A stretch of 7,178 bases of DNA from an uncultured Clostridia bacterium (GTDB taxonomy: Bacteria; Bacillota; Clostridia; Oscillospirales; CAG-272): contig CALEJO010000011.1 in the NCBI GenBank assembly GCA_937898155.1, positions 1 through 7,178 of the forward strand, written 5' to 3'. The notes beneath the pieces are model-generated. The model did no database searches, was not told the DNA's origin, and saw only the letters and a program-made list of their open reading frames with translations. The first letter of the stretch is position 1; the number at the start of each line of letters is the position of its first letter. Made by a program: the position numbers and the translations under genes. Of this stretch, positions 1 to 5,935 are shown one piece after another.

Positions 1-583
1 GATAGACGTTCAGCGCGCACCCGCGCGCGATAAAGGTTTTGTCTTCGGTTTTCGTCAGCGGCACAAAGGAGAACGCGCCCTCGGCAAGCGTCACGTCGTT
101 CTCCCACGCGCCCAGCGACGGCGAAAGATTCATCACCTCGCAAAACGTCCGCTGGAAGGTGAATCTAAACATTTTCGGTTCATGCTCCGTCATTTCGCGG
201 CAACAAAATCCCGTCTTGCCCGTCACGGCGACGACCTTGCCGTCGCAGATCAGCTCCGCGCAGAGAAATGACGGCTGATCGAGATGATAAAAGGAGTTGG
301 CGTTATAGCCCGCGACGTCGATCGTCAAAACGCGCGCCCCCGCGGGAAGCGGAAGCTCGTCCACACGATAAAAGCCGTGCGCGGCGCGCGCGGGACCGAA
401 CGCGAGAAATTCGCCGTCCGTTTTGACGTTGTAGGCGGACGAGCCGGTGACGCGGAGCGTCGCGCTTTCGCACGCGGGAACGACCGCGCGGAACGAGAGC
501 CACAGGTTCATTTCGCGCTCGCGCCCCTCCGCCCACACCGGGACGGCTTGCTCAAATTCGGCATAAGTCGGTTGATACTTCAT
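1..583 (-). CDS. alpha-L-rhamnosidase (GH78)-related glycosidase, N-terminal part, cut by window edge
   Basis: The reading frame is open from the ATG at 583 down to base 1, giving 194 residues with no stop. The start is set by a strong GGAGG (591-595 on the complementary strand) 7 nt upstream of the ATG. Visible segments are GPARAAHG (residues 63-70), VAGYNANSFY (90-99) and QPSF (103-106), in a beta-rich stretch. These resemble the N-terminal beta-sandwich domains of bacterial alpha-L-rhamnosidase-related proteins, where a similar 'GPARAxHGYxRVDE ... VAGYNxNSxY' pattern occurs. No signal peptide or membrane segment is seen, so a cytoplasmic enzyme acting on imported oligosaccharides is inferred. 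The catalytic (alpha/alpha)6 barrel would lie outside the window, so activity and substrate cannot be confirmed. It is transcribed divergently from the OLE RNA operon. Another family of multi-domain glycosidase sharing this beta domain is possible. Confidence 0.7.
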   Translation of the reverse strand, partial: MKYQPTYAEFEQAVPVWAEGREREMNLWLSFRAVVPACESATLRVTGSSAYNVKTDGEFLAFGPARAAHGFYRVDELPLPAGARVLTIDVAGYNANSFYHLDQPSFLCAELICDGKVVAVTGKTGFCCREMTEHEPKMFRFTFQRTFCEVMNLSPSLGAWENDVTLAEGAFSFVPLTKTEDKTFIARGCALNVY

Positions 584-606
584 AAAAAAACCTCCGGGAT
601 TGCTTT

Positions 607-621
607 CCGCCCGTTTGGCGG
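607..621 (-). other. small hairpin in the glycosidase 5' untranslated region
   Basis: CCGCC (607-611) and GGCGG (617-621) form a perfect 5-bp GC stem with a 5-nt loop. It lies between the inferred transcription start (about 630) and the ribosome site (591-595) of the minus-strand glycosidase. It may stabilise the mRNA or modulate initiation. A short GC stem in GC-rich DNA can also arise by chance, so the role is inference. Confidence 0.35.
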
Positions 622-636
622 CGTTTGCTCTCTTTC

Positions 637-664
637 ATTGTATCACAAATTCAAAATTTGTAAA
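637..664 (-). promoter_or_regulatory. sigma-A type promoter for the minus-strand glycosidase
   Basis: On the minus strand a -35 element TTTACA (664-659) and a -10 element TACAAT (642-637) are 16 bp apart. A TGA triplet (645-643) directly before the -10 gives an extended -10 motif. Transcription should start near 630, leaving a leader of about 47 nt before the ATG at 583. The promoter lies in an AT-rich island that contrasts with the GC-rich genes. Confidence 0.65.
645..661. repeat. perfect 7-bp inverted repeat, candidate operator
   Basis: ACAAATT (645-651), spacer CAA, AATTTGT (655-661) is a perfect inverted repeat. It covers the spacer and part of the -35 element of the glycosidase promoter. 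That is the typical place for a repressor operator controlling a sugar-use gene. The regulator is not encoded in the window and its family cannot be named from the site alone. It is about 60 bp upstream of the divergent OLE promoter, so it probably does not directly block that one. Confidence 0.5.
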
Positions 665-723
665 TAAAAATATATTTTTTTGCATAAAAGATCGCGTTTT
701 GCCGGAAAACACGCAAAAAACCA

Positions 724-752
724 TTGAATTTATGATAAGTTAATGATATAAT
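724..752 (+). promoter_or_regulatory. sigma-A promoter of the OLE RNA-oapA operon
   Basis: The -35 element is TTGAAT (724-729) and the -10 element is a perfect consensus TATAAT (747-752), with an exact 17-bp spacer. This predicts a start at about 758-760, just before the first paired element of the RNA (761-778). It is the only convincing plus-strand promoter upstream of oapA, so the RNA and the genes downstream probably start here. An imperfect dyad (CATT at 722-725 facing AATG at 742-745) overlaps it but is too weak to call an operator. Confidence 0.8.
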
Positions 753-758
753 ATTACG

Positions 759-1353
759 CAGAGTGGAGTAATCTGCTCAAATGGAACGGTGCGGTATCCT
801 AGTGAAAGCACATGGCTCCGAAGACGGGCCTAAAAATCCGTTAAAGGGCATATCGATGAAGCTTCTTGTAGCTGCTTTTTACGCCCAGTTTAGGGTGGCT
901 GCTGGAAGAATAGGACTGCGGGCAACCCGTAATGGCATATGGATCATGTCCCGCTTTCTTTTGAGGCTTCCCTATGTGGTGAAAACAGCGGATCTTCGAT
1001 CCCACGTTTGGACTACGTTCAGAAGATTAAACCTATCGCTTGGTGCATTTTTGACGCTGTGGATAGCGTAGCCTGCCTTGCGTGATGACGGCGAATAGCG
1101 GAACAAACTCGGTTTCCCCGGCCAGGGAAATCGCGTTATTGCCGCTTGAAACCGGCGTTGCAAAAGAGGCTAGGACCATGGTCACTTTTTGGAGGAAATC
1201 TCCTAGGCCGTTCGCAAGAGACGGAAACAGGATTGCAGTGCGAGCTCAACGGCAATCAACCCCCGGGAGCGGCAACGTCCCGGCGCATCGGATAATGGGA
1301 AACCGCCCGTTAGGCAACGATGGGGTCCCGATGCGGGGAAATCCTGCTTGACC
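759..1353 (+). ncRNA. ole: OLE RNA (ornate, large, extremophilic RNA)
   Basis: OLE RNAs are about 600-nt structured RNAs that form a membrane-bound ribonucleoprotein with OapA. In Bacillus halodurans they are tied to tolerance of cold, ethanol and Mg2+. The call here rests on length (about 595 nt), position directly before an oapA gene inside the tlyA-nadK-argR-recN neighbourhood, a strong promoter, and dense base pairing. Helices I can pair by eye: 761-766/773-778; 814-830 (AAGA loop); 862-875/898-908 leading into 882-886/893-897; 918-922/926-930; 983-986/1006-1009 with 990-993/999-1002; 1054-1058/1065-1069; 1089-1100/1134-1144 capped by 1111-1118/1125-1132; 1170-1175/1201-1206; 1208-1224 and 1263-1283 (both GCAA loops); 1231-1236/1252-1257; 1228-1231/1343-1346; 1284-1291/1328-1335 (8 bp, perfect). 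Base composition is more AT-rich than the flanking genes and the small open frames inside lack coding character. The 5' end comes from the promoter; the 3' end is approximate. No terminator separates it from oapA. Confidence 0.92.
1208..1346 (+). other. 3' domain of the OLE RNA with two GCAA tetraloop hairpins
   Basis: This part of the RNA folds into a tight set of helices. Hairpin 1208-1224 carries a GCAA loop (1214-1217). CAGG (1228-1231) pairs with CCTG (1343-1346) and closes a multibranch. Inside the multibranch are hairpin 1231-1257, hairpin 1263-1283 with a second GCAA loop (1272-1275), and the perfect 8-bp helix 1284-1291/1328-1335. GNRA loops commonly make tertiary contacts or are recognised by proteins. 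In the OLE family the accessory protein OapB is reported to bind the 3' region. Base pairs were derived by inspection, not by an energy calculation. Confidence 0.65.
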
Positions 1354-1420
1354 TTATGTCGCAAAGTTTACTGTTTCCGTCACCGTCCCGTTTTACTTTA
1401 TTTTTTTGGAGGATCCCACC
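1354..1420 (+). promoter_or_regulatory. leader between OLE RNA and oapA, with a segment complementary to OLE
   Basis: This short stretch has no terminator-like hairpin, so transcription probably continues from the RNA into oapA. Bases 1371-1381 (CTGTTTCCGTC) are a perfect 11-nt complement of 1220-1230 in the OLE 3' domain. Pairing would displace parts of the GCAA hairpin 1208-1224 and the closing stem 1228-1231/1343-1346. A T-rich run (1391-1407) precedes the ribosome site. Confidence 0.45.
1408..1413 (+). promoter_or_regulatory. ribosome binding site that fixes the oapA start
   Basis: GGAGGA here is followed after 7 nt by GTG at 1421, ideal spacing. An in-frame TTG at 1406 would overlap this site and has no ribosome site of its own. 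The GTG is therefore the likely start. Confidence 0.8.
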
Positions 1421-2077
1421 GTGGACAATGTTCCCCGACCGACAAACGAATCCGAAACTCCCGTCAAGACGGAGAAGCCCGAACGCAAAAAACATCCGAA
1501 AGGAAAGAAGAAAAAGAACTTCTTTTCTCTCGTGGCATGGAAATGGGTGATCACCGTCTTTCTCTCTTCCCTCGCGATCTCGATCGTGCTTTCCGTGCTT
1601 TCGTCCGAGATCGTGGACTATCTGAGCGTTTTGCTCTCGCTGATCGTGCTGTTCGTCTTTATCGCGATCGGCGTTCTCTTTGATATCATCGGGCTCGCGG
1701 TCTCGACCGCCGATCCCGCTCCGTTCCATTCGATGGCGTCCCGCAAGGTCAAGGCGGGCAAGGTTGCCGTGCGTCTCATTCAAAGCGCCGAACAGGTTTC
1801 AAGCTTCTGCAACGATGTCATCGGCGATATCTGCGGTGTCGTCTCCGGCTCCACGGCGGCGGCGATCGCGATCAAGATCGCCACGGGCACAAACGAACTT
1901 CTTTGGTTGAATCTGCTCATCTGCGGCACCGTATCCGCGCTGACCGTCGGACTGAAAGCGATCGGCAAGGCGGCCGGCTTCCATTACAGTCGCTCGATCA
2001 TCACGGCAGTCGCGACCGTCCTCGGCGTTTTCACCGTTGATAAAAAGCCGACAAAGAAAAAAGCCGCAAAAAAATAA
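1421..2077 (+). CDS. oapA: OLE-associated membrane protein OapA
   Basis: This 218-residue protein starts at GTG. It is the family partner of OLE RNA: a small multi-pass membrane protein that binds the RNA and brings it to the membrane. In B. halodurans, loss of this complex gives sensitivity to cold, alcohol and high Mg2+. Hydrophobic segments lie at about 41-60, 66-96, 135-153 and 160-178, with a weaker one at 193-206. Family-like motifs are FDIIG (87-91), PFHSMAS (101-107) and SSFCNDVIGDICG (127-139). The N-terminus (residues 23-32, RKKHPKGKKK) and the C-terminus (208-218, seven Lys) are very basic and fit contact with RNA. It sits 67 nt after the OLE RNA and 20 nt before tlyA. Assignment is by remembered motif similarity plus context; topology was judged by eye. 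Confidence 0.9.
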   Translation: MDNVPRPTNESETPVKTEKPERKKHPKGKKKKNFFSLVAWKWVITVFLSSLAISIVLSVLSSEIVDYLSVLLSLIVLFVFIAIGVLFDIIGLAVSTADPAPFHSMASRKVKAGKVAVRLIQSAEQVSSFCNDVIGDICGVVSGSTAAAIAIKIATGTNELLWLNLLICGTVSALTVGLKAIGKAAGFHYSRSIITAVATVLGVFTVDKKPTKKKAAKK

Positions 2078-2097
2078 GCCAAAGGGAAAGGAACACC

Positions 2098-2865
2098 ATG
2101 CGCGCTGATCTCTACTTATACCGGCTCGGGCTCGCCCGCAGCCGCAGCCATGCCGCGGAGCTGATCCGCGCGGGCGTCTTTTGCGGCAATAAGCGCATTG
2201 CCAAACCGGCGGAAGAGATCGCGGACGACACGCCTGCGTCTCTCATTCGCATCGAATCCCCGTCACGCTACGTAAGCCGCGGCGGTGTCAAGCTCGAAGG
2301 AGCGCTTTCGCGCTTCTCCCTTGACGTGACGGACAAAATCGCGCTTGACCTCGGCGCCTCCACGGGTGGCTTCACAGATTGTCTGCTCCGTCACGGGGCG
2401 AAAAAAGTCTTTGCCGTCGATGTCGGGCACGGGCAACTCGATCCCTCGCTCGTCGCCGATCCGCGCGTCGTTTCCATGGAGGGCGTCAATGCCCGCACGC
2501 TGACGCCGGAGCCGTGCGACCTCGCCGTTTCCGATCTCTCGTTCATTTCCCAATCGCTAATCTATCCCGTTCTTTCGCCGATCGTGCGCCGCGGCGGGCT
2601 CTTCGTCAGCTTGATCAAACCGCAGTTTGAGGCGGGACGTGACCGCGTCGGCAGCGGCGGCATCGTCCGCGACCGTAAGGTGCACGAGGACGTGATCCAC
2701 TCGCTTTTCGCACTCGCGCCACGCTCCGAACTCTATCCCATCGCGCTCGCGCCGTCCCCGATCACGGGTGGCGACGGCAACCGCGAATATTTGGCTCTCT
2801 TTTCCGTCGGCGAGCCAAAGACCGCCGCGATCGACATTTCTGCCGTCGTGCACGACGAAAACTGA
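2098..2865 (+). CDS. tlyA: TlyA family rRNA 2'-O-methyltransferase
   Basis: The protein has 255 residues. An N-terminal S4 RNA-binding domain (about 1-60: RADLYLYRLGLARSR...) is followed by an FtsJ/RrmJ-type Rossmann methyltransferase (about 61-250). The SAM-binding motif is ALDLGASTGGFTD (82-94). The catalytic K-D-K-E set is visible as K65 (RGGVKLEG), D146 (VSDLSF), K174 (LIKPQFE) and E230 (GNREYL). TlyA proteins methylate cytidine 2'-hydroxyls in rRNA (23S C1920, and in some lineages 16S C1409), which affects susceptibility to capreomycin and viomycin. They are often mislabelled as hemolysins. Which of the two sites this enzyme modifies cannot be told from sequence by eye. An AAAGGA ribosome site (2087-2092) precedes the ATG by 5 nt. 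In operon between oapA and nadK. Confidence 0.93.
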   Translation: MRADLYLYRLGLARSRSHAAELIRAGVFCGNKRIAKPAEEIADDTPASLIRIESPSRYVSRGGVKLEGALSRFSLDVTDKIALDLGASTGGFTDCLLRHGAKKVFAVDVGHGQLDPSLVADPRVVSMEGVNARTLTPEPCDLAVSDLSFISQSLIYPVLSPIVRRGGLFVSLIKPQFEAGRDRVGSGGIVRDRKVHEDVIHSLFALAPRSELYPIALAPSPITGGDGNREYLALFSVGEPKTAAIDISAVVHDEN

Positions 2866-2888
2866 CTCTCACGAAAGGACATTTCCCT

Positions 2889-3758
2889 ATGATAACTCCC
2901 CACACCGCCGCGATCGTCACGAAACTCTCCTGCGACGAAGATTTCGCCTACACCAAAGAAGTCGTCCGCACGCTTGCGGACTGTGACATCACGCCCCTGC
3001 TCAATCAAAACATGAAATATCGGCTTGGCGAGCTTCGCGACCTCGTCCGGCTCTATTATAACGAACACGATATGATTGCGGACGCGGATATGCTGATCGT
3101 TCTCGGCGGCGACGGCATGATACTCGATTACGGTGTCCGCGCCGCGGAGGCGGAGAAGCCCGTCCTCGGCGTCAATCTCGGGCATCTCGGCTTTCTGACC
3201 GCGATCGAACGCACCGAGATCGCGCGGCTCTCCGCGCTCGCCATCGGCGATTACCGCATCGAGGAGCGCATGATGCTCGACCTCGACGTGCAATCGCATA
3301 GCACGTCGTTTCACCAATGCGTGCTGAACGACGTCGTCATCGCGAGCGGCGTCTGCGCGCGGATGGTGACGCTTTCGATTTTCCTCGGCGACGGCAAGCA
3401 GATCGGATGCCGCGCGGATGGCTTGATCGTCTCCACGCCGACCGGCTCGACCGCGTATTCGCTGTCGGCAGGCGGTCCCATTGTCGAGCCGACGGCGGAG
3501 CTGATGACGCTGACGCCGATTTGCCCGCACACGCTTCTCCGCTCGCCGCTCGTGCTTTCTCCCGATAAAATCATCACAGTCAGCGGCGAAACCAACGCCG
3601 AAAGCCGCGATCTCCGCGTCAGCGCGGACGGCGGAAACGCCATTACCGTCCCGCCCGACGCGCAAATTCAAATTTGCCGCTCCGATCGCAAGGCGCAGAT
3701 CATAAAACTCGGCGGCAACCGCTTTTATGAAATTGTGGAATCCAAGCTCAACCGATAA
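2889..3758 (+). CDS. nadK: NAD kinase
   Basis: This cytoplasmic enzyme (289 residues, normal family length) phosphorylates NAD to NADP. The N-terminal alpha/beta domain carries GGDG (73-76), the signature of the NAD kinase/diacylglycerol kinase fold, followed by NLGHLGFL (96-103). The C-terminal beta domain carries LND (146-148; usually LNE in relatives), DGLIVSTPTGSTAYSLS (177-193) and TPICPHTL (209-216), the NAD-binding segments. The ATG follows a GAAAGGA ribosome site (2873-2879) by 9 nt. It lies 23 nt after tlyA and 24 nt before argR, a conserved order in Firmicutes. The Asp for Glu in the LNE motif is conservative and does not suggest loss of function. Confidence 0.95.
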   Translation: MITPHTAAIVTKLSCDEDFAYTKEVVRTLADCDITPLLNQNMKYRLGELRDLVRLYYNEHDMIADADMLIVLGGDGMILDYGVRAAEAEKPVLGVNLGHLGFLTAIERTEIARLSALAIGDYRIEERMMLDLDVQSHSTSFHQCVLNDVVIASGVCARMVTLSIFLGDGKQIGCRADGLIVSTPTGSTAYSLSAGGPIVEPTAELMTLTPICPHTLLRSPLVLSPDKIITVSGETNAESRDLRVSADGGNAITVPPDAQIQICRSDRKAQIIKLGGNRFYEIVESKLNR

Positions 3759-3782
3759 AACCGCGAAAGGAGACCTCCCCCC

Positions 3783-4220
3783 ATGAAAAATTCTCGTCAC
3801 GCCCGTATTTTGGAGATCATCGCCGACAACGTTATCGAGACACAGGACGATCTGATGGAAAAACTGCGCGAAAGCGGATATCCCGTCACGCAGGCGACCG
3901 TTTCCCGCGACATCAAGCAGCTCGGGCTCATCAAAACCGCCACCAAATCCGGAAACTATCAATATACCGTCGCCAAGACGGAGGGTTCCTCCAATCTGAA
4001 AGTCATCATGCACGAAACCATCGTCAGCGTGCAAAGCGCCGGCAATATCGTCGTCGTCAAGACCTATGCCGGTATGGCGAATGCCGCCGCCGCGGTGATT
4101 GATTCCGCCGCGGGCGATCAAATCGTCGGCAGCATCGCCGGCGACGATACCGTATTCATCGTCGTGCCGGACGAAAAAAGCGCGGCGGATGTCGTCGAAC
4201 ACATCAAAGACAACCTCTGA
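3783..4220 (+). CDS. argR: arginine repressor ArgR
   Basis: The 145-residue protein is a typical ArgR/AhrC: a hexameric arginine-responsive repressor of arginine synthesis and activator of its breakdown. The N-terminal winged helix-turn-helix (about 1-65) includes VTQATVSRDIKQLGLIK (35-51). The C-terminal trimerisation and arginine-binding domain (about 75-145) includes TYAGMANAAAAVID (94-107) and GSIAGDDTVF (116-125), matching the family GTIAGDDT motif with Thr to Ser. An AAAGGAG ribosome site (3766-3772) lies 10 nt before the ATG. The gene is part of the nadK-argR-recN block; no own promoter is visible in the 24-nt gap. I could not identify a clear pair of ARG boxes in the window. Confidence 0.95.
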   Translation: MKNSRHARILEIIADNVIETQDDLMEKLRESGYPVTQATVSRDIKQLGLIKTATKSGNYQYTVAKTEGSSNLKVIMHETIVSVQSAGNIVVVKTYAGMANAAAAVIDSAAGDQIVGSIAGDDTVFIVVPDEKSAADVVEHIKDNL

Positions 4221-4245
4221 TTTTTAGGCAAAGGACGGATGCTCT

Positions 4246-5934
4246 GTGTTAAAAGAACTATCGATCCGAAATATCGCCATCATCAAAGAAGAACGCCTTG
4301 CCCCGGGCGCCGCGCTGACGGTGCTGTCGGGAGAAACGGGCGCCGGTAAGTCGATCATCATCGGCGCCGTCGGGCTGATCATGGGCGAGCGCGCCAGCCG
4401 CGAGCTGATCCGCGGCGGCGAGAGCAAAGCGAGCGTTTCCGCGCTCTTTGATCCGATCTCACCGGAGACCGCCGCGTTTGCCGAAACGCTCGGTATTCCC
4501 GCGGAGGGCGGACTTCTCTTCCAGCGCGACATCACCGCGGAGGGCGGCTCCGTCGCCCGTATCAACGGGCGCACCGTGCCCGTTTCGCTGATGCGCGAGC
4601 TGGCATCGAGACTCATCAATATTCACGGTCAGCACGCTTCTCAAATTCTGCTCGACGAGGAAAGCCACATCGGTTTTCTCGACGCGTTCGCGGAAGCCGA
4701 GCAGGAAAAGGCGGACTATCGCGCGCTTTATGACGAAGCCGCCGAGACGCGCCGCCGTCTCGCCGAGCTGACGCACGACGCGCAGGAAAAGGCGCGCCTG
4801 ATCGAGATGCTCCGCTATCAGATCGCGGACATCGACGCGGTCAAGCCGCAGGACGGCGAGGAAGAATTGCTCAAAGCCAAGCGAGTCAAACTGCAAAACG
4901 CCGAAAAACTCGCCAAATACGCCAAATTCATCGTCCGCGCGCTTTATCAGAACGACAAGGGCGCGTCCGCGTCCGATCTGATTGCGAAAGCGAAAGAAGC
5001 CATGACAGAATTAAACGGCGTCGTCGAGGGCGCGGAAGCGTTCGCGGAGACGCTCGCGGACTTCCGCTATCGGCTCGAAGACATCGCCGACACCGTCAAA
5101 CGCGAATGTGATTTCGGCGTCGCCAATCCGTCGGAGCTGCTCGATAAAATCGAGGAGCGGTTGGACAATCTCCATCGTCTGCAAAAGAAATACGGCGCGA
5201 CCGCAGCGGAGATCCTCGCCTACCGCGAGAAAATGCAGAAAAAGCTTCGCGAACTCGAAAGCGCGGATGAGGTTTCCGAGGACCTCAAAAACGAACTCGC
5301 CGCGCTCCGCGAAAAGATGCGGCTGCTCGCCACGCGCATCACGGAAAAGCGGAATGCCGCCGCGCGCATCCTTGAAAAGAAGATCGAAAACGAGCTTGTC
5401 TTTCTCGATATGGCAAAGGTCTCGTTCCGCATCGACGTTTCGCCTCTGCCCGATTTCGCGCCGGACGGCGCGGATCACGTCGCGTTTCTCGTCTCCGCGA
5501 ACCCCGGCGAGCCGCTGCTGCCGCTCTCAAAAGTGGCATCCGGCGGCGAGCTTTCCCGCATGATGCTTGCGCTGAAATGCGTATTCGCCGACAAAGAACA
5601 GACCGAAACGCTCATCTTCGACGAAGTGGACACCGGCATTTCGGGACGCATGTCGCATAAGATCGGCGTCAAGCTCCGCGAGGTCGCCGCAAGCGGCACG
5701 CAAGTCCTGTGTGTCACGCATTCCCCGCAAATCGCGGCACTCGCCAATACTCACCTATATGTGACCAAAGCCGAAGCGGGCGGGCGGACGGAATCCGCCG
5801 TGCGCGAGCTCGGCTACAACGAGCGCGTGCGTGAGATCGCGCGCATCATCGGCGGAGCGACCATTACGGAACAAACGCTTGCCGCCGCCAAAGAACTCTT
5901 GGATGCCCCGCTCGAATCGGGGAAAGGAAACTGA
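4246..5934 (+). CDS. recN: DNA repair ATPase RecN
   Basis: This 562-residue SMC-like protein acts early at DNA double-strand breaks. The N-terminal ATPase half has Walker A GETGAGKS (29-36) and NIHGQHASQIL (125-135). A long charged, Glu/Lys/Ala-rich coiled-coil region spans about 150-375. The C-terminal ATPase half has the ABC signature SGGELSR (432-438), Walker B LIFDEVDTGISG (456-467) and the switch VTHSPQIAA (490-498). Length is normal for RecN and all catalytic motifs are intact. The start is GTG at 4246, 10 nt after AAAGGA (4230-4235). The nearby ATG at 4239 is in another frame. The stop is followed after one base by the ATG of a glycosidase gene, so both are probably on one message. Confidence 0.96.
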   Translation: MLKELSIRNIAIIKEERLAPGAALTVLSGETGAGKSIIIGAVGLIMGERASRELIRGGESKASVSALFDPISPETAAFAETLGIPAEGGLLFQRDITAEGGSVARINGRTVPVSLMRELASRLINIHGQHASQILLDEESHIGFLDAFAEAEQEKADYRALYDEAAETRRRLAELTHDAQEKARLIEMLRYQIADIDAVKPQDGEEELLKAKRVKLQNAEKLAKYAKFIVRALYQNDKGASASDLIAKAKEAMTELNGVVEGAEAFAETLADFRYRLEDIADTVKRECDFGVANPSELLDKIEERLDNLHRLQKKYGATAAEILAYREKMQKKLRELESADEVSEDLKNELAALREKMRLLATRITEKRNAAARILEKKIENELVFLDMAKVSFRIDVSPLPDFAPDGADHVAFLVSANPGEPLLPLSKVASGGELSRMMLALKCVFADKEQTETLIFDEVDTGISGRMSHKIGVKLREVAASGTQVLCVTHSPQIAALANTHLYVTKAEAGGRTESAVRELGYNERVREIARIIGGATITEQTLAAAKELLDAPLESGKGN

Positions 5935-5935
5935 A

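Noticed and set aside
694..714. Imperfect hairpin GCGTTTT-GCCGG-AAAA(CA)CGC in the divergent spacer
   Set aside because: It is followed by A residues on the plus strand and lacks a T tract close by on the minus strand, so it is not a credible terminator, and it is too imperfect to call an operator.
722..745. Possible ARG box or dyad (CATTGAATTT... AGTTAATG) over the OLE promoter
   Set aside because: Only a TGAAT half-site resembles an ARG box and the symmetry is poor; autoregulation by ArgR cannot be supported.
1186..1203. TTTTTGGAGGAAATC looks like a strong ribosome binding site
   Set aside because: No start codon follows at a useful distance, and the bases pair within the OLE RNA (with 1170-1175, or as a local GGAG/CTCC hairpin).
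781..1351. Several open reading frames of 60-100 codons on both strands across the RNA region
   Set aside because: They lack proper ribosome sites at suitable spacing, have no family resemblance, and overlap a densely base-paired RNA. They are chance frames.
1406..1420. TTG at 1406 as the oapA start
   Set aside because: It overlaps the GGAGGA ribosome site that correctly spaces the GTG at 1421.
2733..4202. A 489-codon open frame on the minus strand opposite nadK and argR
   Set aside because: It is a mirror of GC-rich codon bias in two well-recognised plus-strand genes; its translation is rich in Arg, Asp and Gly with no family motifs.
5831..5935. Upstream extension of the fucosidase frame to an ATG at 5831
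   Set aside because: It lies inside recN, has low-complexity Arg/Pro/Ser translation and no ribosome site; ATG 5936 has a good site and begins the conserved protein.
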